From Cyclobacterium qasimii M12-11B (lineage in GTDB: Bacteria; Bacteroidota; Bacteroidia; Cytophagales; Cyclobacteriaceae): 64,000 nt of DNA. This document shows, in pieces, positions 29,647-40,577 of this stretch. Under the pieces are notes generated by a model that ran no database searches, was not told where the DNA came from, and saw nothing but the letters and a program-made list of their open reading frames with translations. The translations under genes were made by a program, and so were the position numbers. Numbering within the stretch: the stretch's first letter is position 1; each line of letters opens with the position of its first letter. The stretch covers positions 95,821 to 159,820 of the forward strand of contig NZ_ATNM01000136.1 of assembly GCF_000427295.1 (NCBI RefSeq), in the 5' to 3' direction.

Positions 29647-31086
29647 TCAGACCAAAATATCTTTGACCACGTTTCCGTGAACATCGGTAAGTCTAAAATC
29701 TCTCCCTCCAAAATGATAGGTCAATTGCTTGTGATCTACACCCAATAAGTGAAGAATGGTGGCATGAAGGTCATGAATCGTCACAGGCTTATCAACTACC
29801 CTATAGCCATACTCATCAGTTTGGCCATATATCGTTCCTCCTTTAACACCCGCGCCAGCCATCCACATACTAAAGGCAGAAGGGTTATGATCTCTTCCAT
29901 CAGCCCCTTGAGCAAAAGGGGTTCGACCAAACTCTCCAGTCCAAACCACTAGCGTTTCTTCTAACAGCCCTCTGTACTTTAAGTCTTTCAGAAGTCCAGC
30001 AATGGGTTGATCCACCGCATGTGCATTCCGCTCATGCCCGTCTTTTAGACTTTGGTGTTGGTCCCACCTATCAATACCACTCATGTATGGACAAGTAAGC
30101 TCCACAAAACGAACACCTCTTTCAACCAGCCTTCTGGCCATTAGGCACTGGGCACCATAGTTTCTCGTATTTATATCTTCATCAAATAATCCGTACAACT
30201 GCTTCGTAGCTTTTGTTTCTGCCGAAAATTCGGTCAATTCAGGCACGGAAGATTGCATGTGATAGGCCAATTCATAATTTTTGATGGCTGCCTCTATTTC
30301 GTTTGACTTTCCTTCCTCTTTGGCATCCATTTCTTTGATGAAATCCAACTTTTGCTTTTGGTGACTTGTCAAACTGCTGTCCGGCTTAATATTTGCCACA
30401 GGAGTATTTCCAGTTTTCATAATTGACGCCTGATAATCTGCAGGAAGGAAGCCATTTTTAAAGTTATCTACCCCTCCAGGAGGAATTAATCCCCCATCTA
30501 AAACAACATAACCGGGTAAATTGCTGTTTTCTGTTCCTAGTCCATAATTTACCCAGGCACCCACACTAGGTCTTCCTTGCAGGCCACTGCCTGTGTGCAG
30601 GAAATAATTGGCGTTGGTGTGCTCGGGAAAATTGGAAACCATCGACCTAATCAACGCCAAGTCATCTGCACAGCCAGCAATATGCGGGAAAAGCTCACTT
30701 ACGGCCATTCCAGATTCTCCATATTGCTTAAAATCCCATGGGCTTTTCAGTATTTTACCATTGTTGTTAAACTGTGTCGCATCTATTTTAAACTTGGGAT
30801 CCATACCGTTTTCCTTCGCAAGTCTGGGTTTTGGGTCAAATGAATCTACCTGTGACACTCCGCCATCCATGTACAAGAAGATGACGTTCTTGGCTTTAGG
30901 TAAAAAGTTAGGTGCTTTAGCCAACTGGCTTAGGATATTTTGCGATTGCTTGTCTGTAGACTTGCAGGCAGTATTCAGACCACCCATCATTCCCATTAAA
31001 GCAAGAGAGCCAAACCCACAACTGCTAAATTTTAACATCTCTCTCCTACTTAAGGCTTTATTGAGAAGTGGTTTGTGATTGTTCAT
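29647..31086 (-). CDS. DUF1501 (Tat-exported alkaline-phosphatase/sulfatase-fold) protein
   Basis: A 479-residue protein with a Tat signal (LSRREMLKFSS, then a hydrophobic stretch ending LNTAC). It carries the DUF1501 hallmarks: NVIFLYMDGGVSQVDSFDPKP, HTNANYFLHTGSGLQGRPSVG, WTGEFGRTPFAQGADGRDHNP and TIHDLHATILHLLG. The fold is related to alkaline phosphatase and sulfatases, with Asp/His metal ligands at those motifs. DUF1501 proteins are nearly always encoded next to PSCyt1/PSCyt2/PSD1 proteins, as here (4-base gap), and the pair is abundant in marine planctomycetes and Bacteroidota degrading algal material. The biochemical function is not established. Confidence 0.9.
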   Translation of the reverse strand: MNNHKPLLNKALSRREMLKFSSCGFGSLALMGMMGGLNTACKSTDKQSQNILSQLAKAPNFLPKAKNVIFLYMDGGVSQVDSFDPKPRLAKENGMDPKFKIDATQFNNNGKILKSPWDFKQYGESGMAVSELFPHIAGCADDLALIRSMVSNFPEHTNANYFLHTGSGLQGRPSVGAWVNYGLGTENSNLPGYVVLDGGLIPPGGVDNFKNGFLPADYQASIMKTGNTPVANIKPDSSLTSHQKQKLDFIKEMDAKEEGKSNEIEAAIKNYELAYHMQSSVPELTEFSAETKATKQLYGLFDEDINTRNYGAQCLMARRLVERGVRFVELTCPYMSGIDRWDQHQSLKDGHERNAHAVDQPIAGLLKDLKYRGLLEETLVVWTGEFGRTPFAQGADGRDHNPSAFSMWMAGAGVKGGTIYGQTDEYGYRVVDKPVTIHDLHATILHLLGVDHKQLTYHFGGRDFRLTDVHGNVVKDILV

Positions 31087-31090
31087 GGGT

Positions 31091-34000
31091 TTACAGTAAA
31101 TAAATAAATGATTTCATATTAAATAGAGCATGACAGTATTCCTTCCATACAATTAAGTCAACATTTTCTTCGGCCTTAGAATCAAGAATCGCTACGGCCT
31201 TGGTTTCACTTAAAAAAGCCAAGCCTTTACTTATTTCATCGGCTGTTGGTAACCTGGAAAAAGCCCTTAAATAAGCCTCGACAATTTTTTCATTTTCAGA
31301 AAGCTGATTATTGGCCAACAATTCATTGGCCATATGGCCAGCTTGTTCTGCAATGAAAGGATCATTCATTAAAAACAAAGATTGAGCAGGAACATTGGTC
31401 ACATCTCGTTTACCGAAAGTGGTAAATGGAGTAGGCCTATCAAAGACCGTCATCATTCGGTCAAGAAAATTCCTTCTGACTTCAAGGTATACAGACCTTC
31501 TTCCATTTCCATCCAGGGGACCAGAATTTCTAGGCCTTCCTCTCCCCTGCATAAAGGATGTCAAATGAACAGGGACAGGATTTCCATACATGGACGGATT
31601 CAAAGTTCCAGCAGCTGTCAAAACAGCATCCCTGATTCCTTCCGCTTCAAGCCGCCTGACGGAATACCTTGTCAGGTATAAATTGTCAGGATCTTTATCT
31701 ACACTTCCACCCGTTGTACTTCTTTGAAAAGTTTGGGTCAGCACCATATTTTTAATCATTGTTTTGATGGACCAGGATTGCTGAACAAATTGTAAAGACA
31801 GAAAATCCAACAATTCGGGATTAGTAGGCAATTTCCCTTGAAGCCCAAAATTATCAACGGTCTCTACTATTCCTCTGCCAAATACATGATGCCAAATCCG
31901 GTTCACCATTACTCTGGAGGTGAGTGGATTATCCGCTGACAACATCATCTTCACCATTTGTTGTCTTCCACTTCCCGCACCACGATAGGCTTTTTGTTCT
32001 TCAAATATGCCGGAAAGGAAAATCCTCGGCATTTTTTCCTCGCTTTGATCAGCATGATTTCCCCTGATAAAAATGGGGCTTTCTCCAGCAAATCCATCTG
32101 TTACTCCTTGTATGAATACACTGTCTTTGACCATGGTTCCGATAGCATCACTTTTTGCCTTTAATGCCAATGCAGAAGGGAAATACTTTTCCAGATCTCC
32201 TTTTTTCAATTTCTGATTGAGATAGGCTATTTCTGAAGGCGTGCTTTGACCAGACTTCCAATTCTTAACTGCCTGCGAAAGTGAAACGTTAGTATCCTGA
32301 TCGGATAGGACGGGAGTTTGCCAGACATAGTCAAAAGCTATAGCATAGGCAGCGGCTATATAAGCCTCTGGATCCTGGGTATAATTATGTCTGATAAATG
32401 AGCCAGGTAATATTTCTATATAGACTTTCTGGCCTTTCCAACTTCCCACATCTATGGTATAATTTTGCCATTCTTCCTCATTTACTTTCTGGTCCAAATC
32501 ACCGTAAATAGGATTACTTATCAGTTGAAAATTCTCCATCACAATACGGATGCTTGCGCCTTTCCCTTTTGCTCTGACACCTACAAACTGCTTGTCGACA
32601 ATAAAGTCAGGAGACCTTAAAGCACCAAAAATACCCCTTCCAAATTTTTGACTGGATGCAATTCCCGGAGAAAATGTTTCCAAATCACCATTTGAGGAAG
32701 AAAACAATGGCTCTCCTAAAGTTGTATTTGCACCAAAAGCAAAACCATCCGTTTTCCAGTCCTGAAAATCAGCACCTCTGAAATCTCCCAGGACTTCAAA
32801 CCCTTCTGGATACGCTGGTGTTGATTTTAAATTTGCGAGTTGGACTGGAAGTGTATCTGCCGTTGTGGCGTCTACCCAGGAATTGGCCAACAAAGATTTA
32901 ATTTTTGTTTTAAGGCAGCAGCCTGAGAGATTTTTTCAAATTTTAAATTGGAATTTCCTACAGGCACAGGGCTGAATCGAGTACTTCCCAATACCCCGTA
33001 AAGCGCATAATAATCTGCAGTAGGTATAGGATCAAATTTATGGTCATGACATTTGGCACAAGCCACGGTAAGGCCCTGAAAACTTTTACCTACCACATCT
33101 ATCATATTGTCTATCCTGTCTGCCTCATCCTTTTTAACATCTACTGGACTGTGTGTCCCTTCACCCATGGTGAAAAACATGGTACCTAAAACAGATTCAT
33201 TCTCAGCAGTTTTAGGATTAACTCTAGGAGAAAGTAGCATGTCTCCCATCAATTGTTCTTTTATCAATTGGTCATAAGGCAGGTCTTCATTGAAAGCTCT
33301 GATTAAATAATCCCGATACCTCCATGCCCCTTGAATTTGATAATCAAACTCATGCCCTTTGGTCTCAGCATAACGCACCACGTCCATCCAATGGCTGGCC
33401 CACTTCTCACCAAATGCTGGGTTTTCAAGGTATTCATCCACCAATTCAACATAAGCCTCTGGTCTCTCATCTGCAACGAACTGCTTTACCCTTTTTACTT
33501 CCGGAGGAAGGCCTGTGAGAACATAAGACAACCTACGTATCAGTTGGTATTTATCTGCTTTCAAGCCAGGTTTTAAGCCCTTTTCAGCTATTTCCTCATC
33601 AATTAGCGCATCAATGTTACTGCTAAAGGCATCCTTGTCAATCCCCTTTTCAGTTTTGGCGGGCAAAAAAGCCCAATGAGGTTCAAATACGGCACCGTCT
33701 CCTATCCATTTTTTTATCAATGCCACTTCATGTTCAGAAAGGGTTTGTTTCAAAGAAGGGGGTGGCATCATAAAGTCCTCATCTTCGCTGGTGATACGGT
33801 CGATTAAAGCACTTTTATGAACTGATTCTGGTACGATGGCCCTATTCCCACTTTCCAAAAGCTTTATTGCTCCCTCTTCGAGGTCAAGTCTTAAACCTGC
33901 TTCTCTACTACTGGGATCTGGACCATGGCAGAGGTAGCATTTCTGTACAAGAATAGGTTTTATATGAAAATTAAAGTCGACCTGAGCAGGCATTTCCTGC

Positions 34001-34098
34001 TTTGTCTCTTGCTCACAGGAAAGCAAAGCACCCAAACCAATAACAGTACAAAATGCTATTAAAACACGAAAAGAATAAACCCATTTAAGCATTAACAT
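31091..34098 (-). CDS. PSCyt1/PSCyt2/PSD1 (DUF1549/DUF1553) c-type cytochrome lipoprotein (one frameshift)
   Basis: Reconstructed from frames 32872-34098 and 31091-32893. Adding one base, most likely in the T5 run at 32902-32906, links AAALKQK to KSLLANSWVD and gives exactly 1003 codons. Lipoprotein signal (LLSCEQ). An N-terminal cytochrome c site CYLCHGPD, then PSCyt2 (DUF1549) with a second CAKCHDHKFDP, a central beta-sandwich-like insertion (GFEVLGDFRGADFQDW), and the DUF1553 C-terminal part (NPLTSRVMVNRIWHHVFGRG, RRSVYLEVRRNF). It pairs with the DUF1501 protein immediately downstream. It probably transfers electrons in a periplasmic oxidation, function unresolved. Confidence 0.87.
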
Positions 34099-34716
34099 CC
34101 CATATGAAATTGATACTTTACAGATAAAGTAAAATGAATAATCTTCAATTTACTTTATTTTGCAAAAACTTCAATGGCAAATGAAGGAAAAGACCAACTT
34201 TAAAGTAAAAAGCAATACAACCGGTAAAAACAAAGATTAATTATTGAAAACCAGTTTTAACCCTAAATACTCAATTGGCAATCTATTACCTATTAAAATT
34301 ACCTTTAAGTTAGCCACTTCTCCAGTTCCGATCCTGCAGATAGGCAGGCTCAAGACACGGGTGAAATTGGGAAAAAACCTCCAAAAAGACTCATTTTCTT
34401 ATAATTACAACACTTCCCGTTGGAGCTTAAATTCAAACAACCACCCAAAAATCGCATGAAAATTATTGATTTTAAGCTATGCGTATGAATTTTTTATTAA
34501 ATTTTTAATTATATGGCAAATAATTAAACATATGTTAATTTCATATATTATTTATTAAATTTATAGATGTTTTCATTTAATTAATTAACTATAAATAGTT
34601 AAATATTGATTTTTGGCTTTAAAAAATATAATATTTATAATTTATATACCATAATTCTAAATATATATTAAATTATACTATATATTCTATATTATAATTT
34701 ATCAAAATATAAATTG

Positions 34717-34730
34717 TTAAAACGGTTACG
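34717..34730. promoter_or_regulatory. Second, weaker LacI/GalR-type operator-like site
   Basis: TTAAAACGGTTACG matches TGnAAnCGnTTnCA at 8 of 10 defined positions with exact spacing, 20 bases from the stronger site. Confidence 0.4.
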
Positions 34731-34749
34731 TACGTCATTATTTTTGGTA

Positions 34750-34765
34750 ATGAAACCGATTGCAT
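34750..34765. promoter_or_regulatory. LacI/GalR-type operator-like palindrome upstream of susC-2
   Basis: ATGAAACCGATTGCAT matches the WTGnAAnCGnWWnCAW operator consensus of the LacI/CcpA family at every defined position. It lies 100 bases before the susC-2 ATG. The half TTGC and the CG centre recur at the uxaA leader. Confidence 0.6.
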
Positions 34766-34865
34766 ATCCAATTTTGTTTTATTATAATTGAATATTATAT
34801 AGGATATTTTGAATCAATTTGACAATTAGTATTCTAATACAATCTTTTAATTATAACCCAAAAAA

Positions 34866-37800
34866 ATGAAAAACTTATTACAAAAACAATTTTTCAGAGT
34901 ATCTGAAATGAAAATTCTGATACTCTGTTTCTGCATGCTGTACAGTTCGGTGGATGTTACAGCGGAATCACCAAATATCAGGATTGACGAAGACATTACG
35001 GTATCTGGTCAGGTAACTGATGAAAACGGTGAAGGTATTCCTGGAGTAACGGTACTTATCGAAGGACAGGGAACGGGAACAGTCACTGACATTGAAGGCA
35101 ATTATAAAATTACTGTTCCTGAAAATGCAAGTTTGACCTTTTCTTTTGTTGGATTTACTCCCCAAACTCTGGAAGTAGGGAATCGTTCGGAATTGAATAT
35201 CACCTTAATTATGGACACTGCTTCATTAGATGAGGTTGTGGTTATTGGCTATGGTACCGCTAGAAAGAGAGACCTAACAGGTGCTGTATCATCTGTCACC
35301 GCATCCAAACTTGAAAATGAAAACCCAAACTCAATTCAAGATGTCCTAAGAGGAAATATAGCCGGCTTGAATGTTGGTTTAAGCACATCCGCAAAAGGAG
35401 GAGGTAGCCTTGAAGTTCGTGGAAGGACTTCCTTAAATGCTGGTTCTAGTCCCCTTTTGGTTCTTGATGGGGCCATTTATTATGGGCAGCTTGCAGATAT
35501 CAACCCAAATGACATTGAAAGCATAGATGTTTTAAAAGACGCTAGTTCTGCGGCTGTATTTGGAGCGAAGGCAGCCAGTGGTGTAATTTTAATCAATACC
35601 AAAAAGGTAAATTAGGAAAAACTCAAATTAAGATTAATTCCAACTGGGGCTTGGCAACGATGTCAAAAAATGAGCCTTTATATGGTCCAGAAGGATTTCT
35701 TTCATGGAGAGAGGACGTAATGGAAAGTATAAATGCGGGAGGATTTGAACCTTATAGATTTTCAAACCCTAATACATTACCCAGCAACATTTCCCTAGAC
35801 ACATGGCTGGACTATGACGGCTCAGAAGGAGATCCAGAAACGGTTTGGCTACAGCGCTTAAACATGCAACCTCTTGAGATTGCCAACTATAAGGCAGGAG
35901 AAAGTGTCAACTGGTACAATATGATGTTTCAAAATGGATTGCGACAAGACCACACAGTAAGTCTCTCTGGAAGAAACGAAGATTTTCAGTACTACTGGTC
36001 AATGGGCTATCTGGACAATGAAGGTTTAATAGTTGGTGACGAATTCACTACAATAAGAAGTAGGTTCAATATTGAAGGCAACGTAAAAGATTGGCTAACA
36101 GTAGGAATGAATACACAATTTGCAGATAGGGATGAAAGTCAAATCTCAGTGAATTGGGGAGACATGGTCAACCTGTCTCCATGGGCAGAACCATTTTTAG
36201 AAGATGGAGAAAGCCTTAGGTTCAGACCAAACGAAGAAGGAAGTGGCGGACGTCACCCTTATTATACTCCTGGATTTACGGATAGATTACAAAAAGAAAC
36301 CACAATAAATGCTACATTATTTGCAGCAATTGAACTTCCTTTTGGCATCAAGTTCAGAACAAATTTTACTCCGAGGTATGAATTTTACGAACGATACAAC
36401 CATGAAATGGCTGCCCATCAGGATTTTGAAAATATGGGAGGACGAGCAAGTAGGCAACAAAGAAAAGTATATTTCTGGCAGGTTGATAATATCTTAAGTT
36501 GGAGCAAAAACTTCAATGACATCCACAATTTCGATATAACACTCTTGGCCAATTCAGAAAAATACCAAAGCTGGGACAATACCATGACAAATGTGGGGTT
36601 TGAACCTCATGACCGATTAGGTTACCACAATATTGGAGCTGGTATCAATCCCATCATATCTAGTAATGACCAATACCATACAGCAGATGCACTGATGGGA
36701 AGAGTAATATACACACTAGAAGATAAATACATAACTACTCTCTCAGTCCGAAGAGATGGATACTCTGCCTTTGGTCAAAGTAACCCTAGAGCTACTTTCA
36801 CTTCAGCCGCATTTGCCTGGGTTTTTACTGATGAAGATTTTGTCAATATCCCCTGGTTGGATTATGGAAAATTAAGAGCTTCTTGGGGAGTAAATGGCAA
36901 CCGAGACATTGGTAGGTATGCTGCCCTATCCGACTTACAAACAGGTAAATATTTTTATCAAAGACCAAGTGGTGAAATGTATTTTGTAAGTCAGTTGTAT
37001 GTAAATACCATGCAGAACTCCAATCTTAAATGGGAAAAAACTACCTCTACAAATCTTGGAATTGACTTTTCCCTGTTCAATAGTATTCTTGATGGAACCA
37101 TAGAAGCTTATGACATGTCCACAACGGACCTCCTGGTGGAAAGATCTCTACCTGATATTTTAGGATTTAACTTTGTCTATGACAATTTAGGTGAAGTAAG
37201 AAACCGAGGCGTTGAAGTAAGCTTAAATAGCCAGTTGTTACAAAGAACTAATTTAACATGGAGAGCAAGCATTAACTTCCAGATGAACCGTAATAAAATT
37301 ATTAGTCTGTATGGAGATTTAGATGAAAATGGAGAGGAATTAGATGACATAGAAAATAAATGGTTTTTAGGTCATCCAATTGATGCCATCTGGGATTACA
37401 AGACAGATGGAATTTGGCAAACCCCTGAAGCAGACCAAGCAAGTGACTATGGTGTCAGACCAGGTGACTTTAAAATTGAAGATGTTAACGAAGACGGGCT
37501 TTACTCTAATGCGGACAGGCAATTTTTAGGCTTTACGGAACCCAGATCGAGATGGAGTTTAAGAAATGAATTTAAAGTGTGGAAAAATTTCGACGTTTCA
37601 TTTATGATGTATGCTTATTTAGGGCATATGAACACCTTCAATCAAAGAAAAAATAGACAGGGGTTTCTTGACCGTTCCAATTCATATATTCTACCTTATT
37701 GGACTGCGGAAAACCCAAACAATGAATGGGCAAGACTTTATTCAAGCGAGGGTGGAGCTGGTGGATTTAATGTTTACCAAAGCAGGTCTTTTGTACGTCT

Positions 37801-37987
37801 GGAGAATATATCTGTAGCTTATACCGTTCCGAGCGCCATTGTGGAAAGGGCGAAAATAGAAAACCTTAGATTCTATATGAATATTAGAAATGTAGGCTTC
37901 TATGCACCTGAATTTAATTTTTGGGATCCTGAATCTGCAGTTCCAACACCAAGAATCTTTACACTTGGAGTTGATTTGACATTGTAA
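34866..37987 (+). CDS. SusC/RagA-family TonB-linked outer membrane protein (pair 2, one frameshift)
   Basis: Reconstructed from frames 34866-35615 and 35651-37987. One added base in the A5 run at 35601-35605 turns INTKKVN-stop into INTKKGKLGKTQIKINSN; the span plus one base is exactly 1041 codons. Domains: signal peptide (to about VTAES), carboxypeptidase-like regulatory domain (SGQVTDENGEGIPGVTVLIE), TonB box SLDEVVVIGYG, plug (VLKDASSAAVFGAKAASGVI) and barrel ending RIFTLGVDLTL. It should form the energised channel for the SusD protein encoded 22 bases downstream. Probably controlled through the LacI-type sites upstream (inference). Confidence 0.92.
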
Positions 37988-38009
37988 AACTGGCTTAAAG
38001 AAAAAAATT

Positions 38010-39854
38010 ATGAAAATCCATATAAAAAACTCAACATTTTACCTTGGCCTTTTCGCGATAGGTTTAATGATTAGCACAACTTCCTGTGACGAAAGTTGGC
38101 TAGAACCCAAACCATTATCCTTCTATGCCCCTGAAAACACTTTTAACTCATCAAGTGGGCTATGGGGTGCATTGGTAGCCTGTGAAAGAAACATGAGACA
38201 TGAACTTACGGGTGATGGCCCTCCAATTCTGACCGAGCATATTTTTACGGAGGTGGCTGTAGAAGGTACAACGGACAAGTCTGGCCCTGCTCAGGACATG
38301 AATCTCTTGATAACACCAGATGCCAACCTTAATTCAGCAGATTACAATAGAATTGGTTGGTATTGGTACGAAGGATTTAAGGGTATTAAATATGCAAATA
38401 CCGTAATATCCAGAATTGACGATCCAACAGATTACGAATCAGAAGAGGAAAGAAACCACATTCTTGGAACAGCCTATTTTCACAGAGCACTAAGGTACTA
38501 TAGGCTTACGAATCAATTTGGGGATGTTCCTTTGATTCTTGAAGAAATTCTTGAACCAAGATTAGACTTCTATTCCACTAAAAGAGAAGTAATTCTTCGT
38601 AAAATCAAAGAAGACTTAGAATGGGCAGAGCCTTGGGTTCCAGCAGTGATGGACAAAGGACAAGTTCCTAAAGGAGCCATTCAGCACCTTCTAACCAAAG
38701 TAAATCTTGCGCTGGGAGAATTTGATGATGCCATTGCATCTGCTTCAAGATTAATAGATGGAGGTACGCATTCCTTAATGACTGAAAGATTTGGATCTAC
38801 AGGTAATGACCCAGAGAAAAATTTAATCTGGGATTTGCATCGACCAGAGAATAAATCAGCAAATGTAAATACGGAAGCAATTCTGATGGTCATGGACCGC
38901 CTTGATACTGAAGGTAATTCTGGTGGAATGTCATCCATGCGACAAGGTGTGCCTTTTTGGTTTGCAAATATTAATACCCCTAACGGTAATCGAGGCACAA
39001 TAGATCAACCAGGAATTGAAATTGATCAAGTAAGTGCCTATGGTAGAGGAATTGGTAGACTTCGTGGTACCTGGTACCACCAAAGCATGATATGGGATGA
39101 TGAAAACGACCTCAGACATGCACCTGGAAACTGGATGGACATGACGGATATGGTACATAACAATCCAGATTTAAAAGGAGCTGATGACTACTATGGAAAA
39201 CCTTTACAATTCCGAAACGACGAAGGTACAGTTTTAGTAGTAGACACCATTAGAAGTTGGTTTTCTTGGCCTCATTACAAACTTTTTATACCTGAACCCC
39301 AAAACATAAGACCCGCAGGAGGTCACAGTGACTGGTATATATTTAGGTTAGCCGAAACCTATCTTTTGAGAGCTGAAGCATATGTTTGGAAAGGTGATTT
39401 AGCCAATGCGGCCAATGACCTCAATGCGGTTAGAACACGTGCTGGTGCAGCACCTTATGCACCTGATCAAATGAATATTGGAACCATACTTGATGAAAGA
39501 GCTAGAGAACTGTATTACGAAGAACCTAGAAAAACGGAGCTCACAAGAATGGCTTTCATTTTTGCCAATACAGGTATTCAAGCTTATAATGGTAAAACAT
39601 ATTCTATAGAAAAATTCTCTGATGAAAACTTCCTCTACGACAGAATAATGTCCGTAACTGACTTCTATAATAAAGGAGTCTCAACCAGACATGGGGACAG
39701 ATACACCTATAGTCCATATCACGTTTTATGGCCTATTCCTGCGCCTGCAATTAATAGTAATACCCAAGGTATTATTAATCAAAACAAGGGTTATTCAGGC
39801 TATGAAAACAATATCCCTCCACTAACCACAATAGAGGAAAATACAAGTGAATAA
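38010..39854 (+). CDS. RagB/SusD-family nutrient uptake lipoprotein (pair 2)
   Basis: A 614-residue protein, longer than the average SusD of about 550. Lipoprotein signal with TTSC (Cys26). SusD landmarks: YYRIGW-like helix region at NRIGWYWYEGFKGIKYANTV, the GTAYFHRALRYYRLTNQFGDVPLI helix pair, YIFRLAETYLLRAEAYVWKGD and the C-terminal ILDERARELYYEEPRKTEL with YHVLWPIPAPAIN. It binds glycan at the cell surface. The following terminator ends the two-gene operon. The nearby uronate locus suggests a uronate-containing polymer such as alginate, pectin or ulvan, but this is inference only. Confidence 0.95.
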   Translation: MKIHIKNSTFYLGLFAIGLMISTTSCDESWLEPKPLSFYAPENTFNSSSGLWGALVACERNMRHELTGDGPPILTEHIFTEVAVEGTTDKSGPAQDMNLLITPDANLNSADYNRIGWYWYEGFKGIKYANTVISRIDDPTDYESEEERNHILGTAYFHRALRYYRLTNQFGDVPLILEEILEPRLDFYSTKREVILRKIKEDLEWAEPWVPAVMDKGQVPKGAIQHLLTKVNLALGEFDDAIASASRLIDGGTHSLMTERFGSTGNDPEKNLIWDLHRPENKSANVNTEAILMVMDRLDTEGNSGGMSSMRQGVPFWFANINTPNGNRGTIDQPGIEIDQVSAYGRGIGRLRGTWYHQSMIWDDENDLRHAPGNWMDMTDMVHNNPDLKGADDYYGKPLQFRNDEGTVLVVDTIRSWFSWPHYKLFIPEPQNIRPAGGHSDWYIFRLAETYLLRAEAYVWKGDLANAANDLNAVRTRAGAAPYAPDQMNIGTILDERARELYYEEPRKTELTRMAFIFANTGIQAYNGKTYSIEKFSDENFLYDRIMSVTDFYNKGVSTRHGDRYTYSPYHVLWPIPAPAINSNTQGIINQNKGYSGYENNIPPLTTIEENTSE

Positions 39855-39876
39855 ATTACTCTAACAAGCAATACCG

Positions 39877-39917
39877 AAGCCAGGAAAAACGAAAGTATTT
39901 CCTGGCTTTATTTTTTG
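39877..39917 (+). terminator. Rho-independent terminator after susCD pair 2
   Basis: An 11-bp stem pairs AAGCCAGGAAA (39877-39887) with TTTCCTGGCTT (39898-39908), 10-base loop, then TATTTTTT. It lies 22 bases past the SusD stop. Confidence 0.9.
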
Positions 39918-39980
39918 GTTTCAATTTTTATCTTTTAGAAGGTTTAACAAATAAAAGGTTAATTGTCTATTATAAATCTT

Positions 39981-40115
39981 ATGGAAAGGTTTCCAATGGA
40001 TATTTTGGTTACCGATGGGCCTCAGTTTTTGTGGGAAGCCAATAAACTATTGACTTGGCTAGGGGTTCTTTTAAACCTACTTTTCACCGTTGATTTGGTA
40101 TTGGCTAATATTTGA
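39981..40115 (+). CDS. Short open frame with one membrane segment, possibly a gene remnant
   Basis: A 44-codon frame with ATG at 39981 (starting MERFPMDILVTDGPQFLW) has a polar N-terminus and one hydrophobic helix (LGVLLNLLFTVDLVLANI). In this phylum a small membrane protein often precedes an XRE regulator of the kind that follows directly. With no database search, I cannot say whether this is a real short gene or the end of a larger broken one. Confidence 0.3.
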   Translation: MERFPMDILVTDGPQFLWEANKLLTWLGVLLNLLFTVDLVLANI

Positions 40116-40311
40116 TTTCTCAAATCGCTAGACGATCTGGCGAAGATAATTCAACTGGACCCAAGCAGACCTTACTGACAGCCTGCCTGTATCCAGACAA
40201 ACCATCAATGCCATAGAAAAGGGAAAGTTTGACCCAAGTCTCCCTCTCGCTTTTAAGATCGCCAAACTCTTTGATAGTTCAATTGAAGAAATATTTGACG
40301 ATGAAAAATAA
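40112..40311 (+). pseudogene. XRE-family helix-turn-helix regulator, N-terminus frameshifted
   Basis: From 40150 the frame reads FNWTQADLTDSL, VSRQTINAIEKGKFDPS and LPLAFKIAKLFDSSIEEIF, the unmistakable core of the small (about 66-residue) YgzD-like XRE regulators, ending with TAA at 40309-40311. The first 12-15 residues are out of frame. An upstream reading (DDLAKII, or RRSGEDN in another frame) supplies the expected RLRELR-like helix only if one to three missing bases are restored between 40126 and 40151. Cytoplasmic DNA-binding protein if intact. It is either a decayed gene or another sequencing-deletion casualty. Confidence 0.7.
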
Positions 40312-40577
40312 GATTGAATCCAGATCCGAAAACATGAAAAACACAAAACATCTAGTAATTTAGGTTGAGATTTTGTCTTTCACTTTTTCAAGGCTTTAAA
40401 CCCTTGCTTATTAATTTTATCCTTCTACTTATTAAGAATTAAATTGGACTTCCCAACTCCATCTTTAAGCGTTGAATTCACAAGAAGATCAGCCCTGTTC
40501 AAGATTGTAATACCAAATAGAATTTCTATCATTGGTTAAAACATTTGGGGAAATTGAAAGACGGTAAACCATCAGCT
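40312..40577. other. Intergenic region, nothing recognised
   Basis: About 265 bases between the XRE remnant and the pyruvyl transferase stop. No repeats, hairpin terminators or open frames of note. Confidence 0.35.

Larger units (their letters stand above)
34099..34865. other. Very AT-rich divergent promoter region upstream of susC-2
   Basis: About 765 bases between the PSCyt gene and susC-2. The stretch 34450-34860 is almost pure A/T and holds the only GC-rich islands as two operator-like palindromes (34717-34730 and 34750-34765). No gene is supported in the first 350 bases. Confidence 0.55.
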
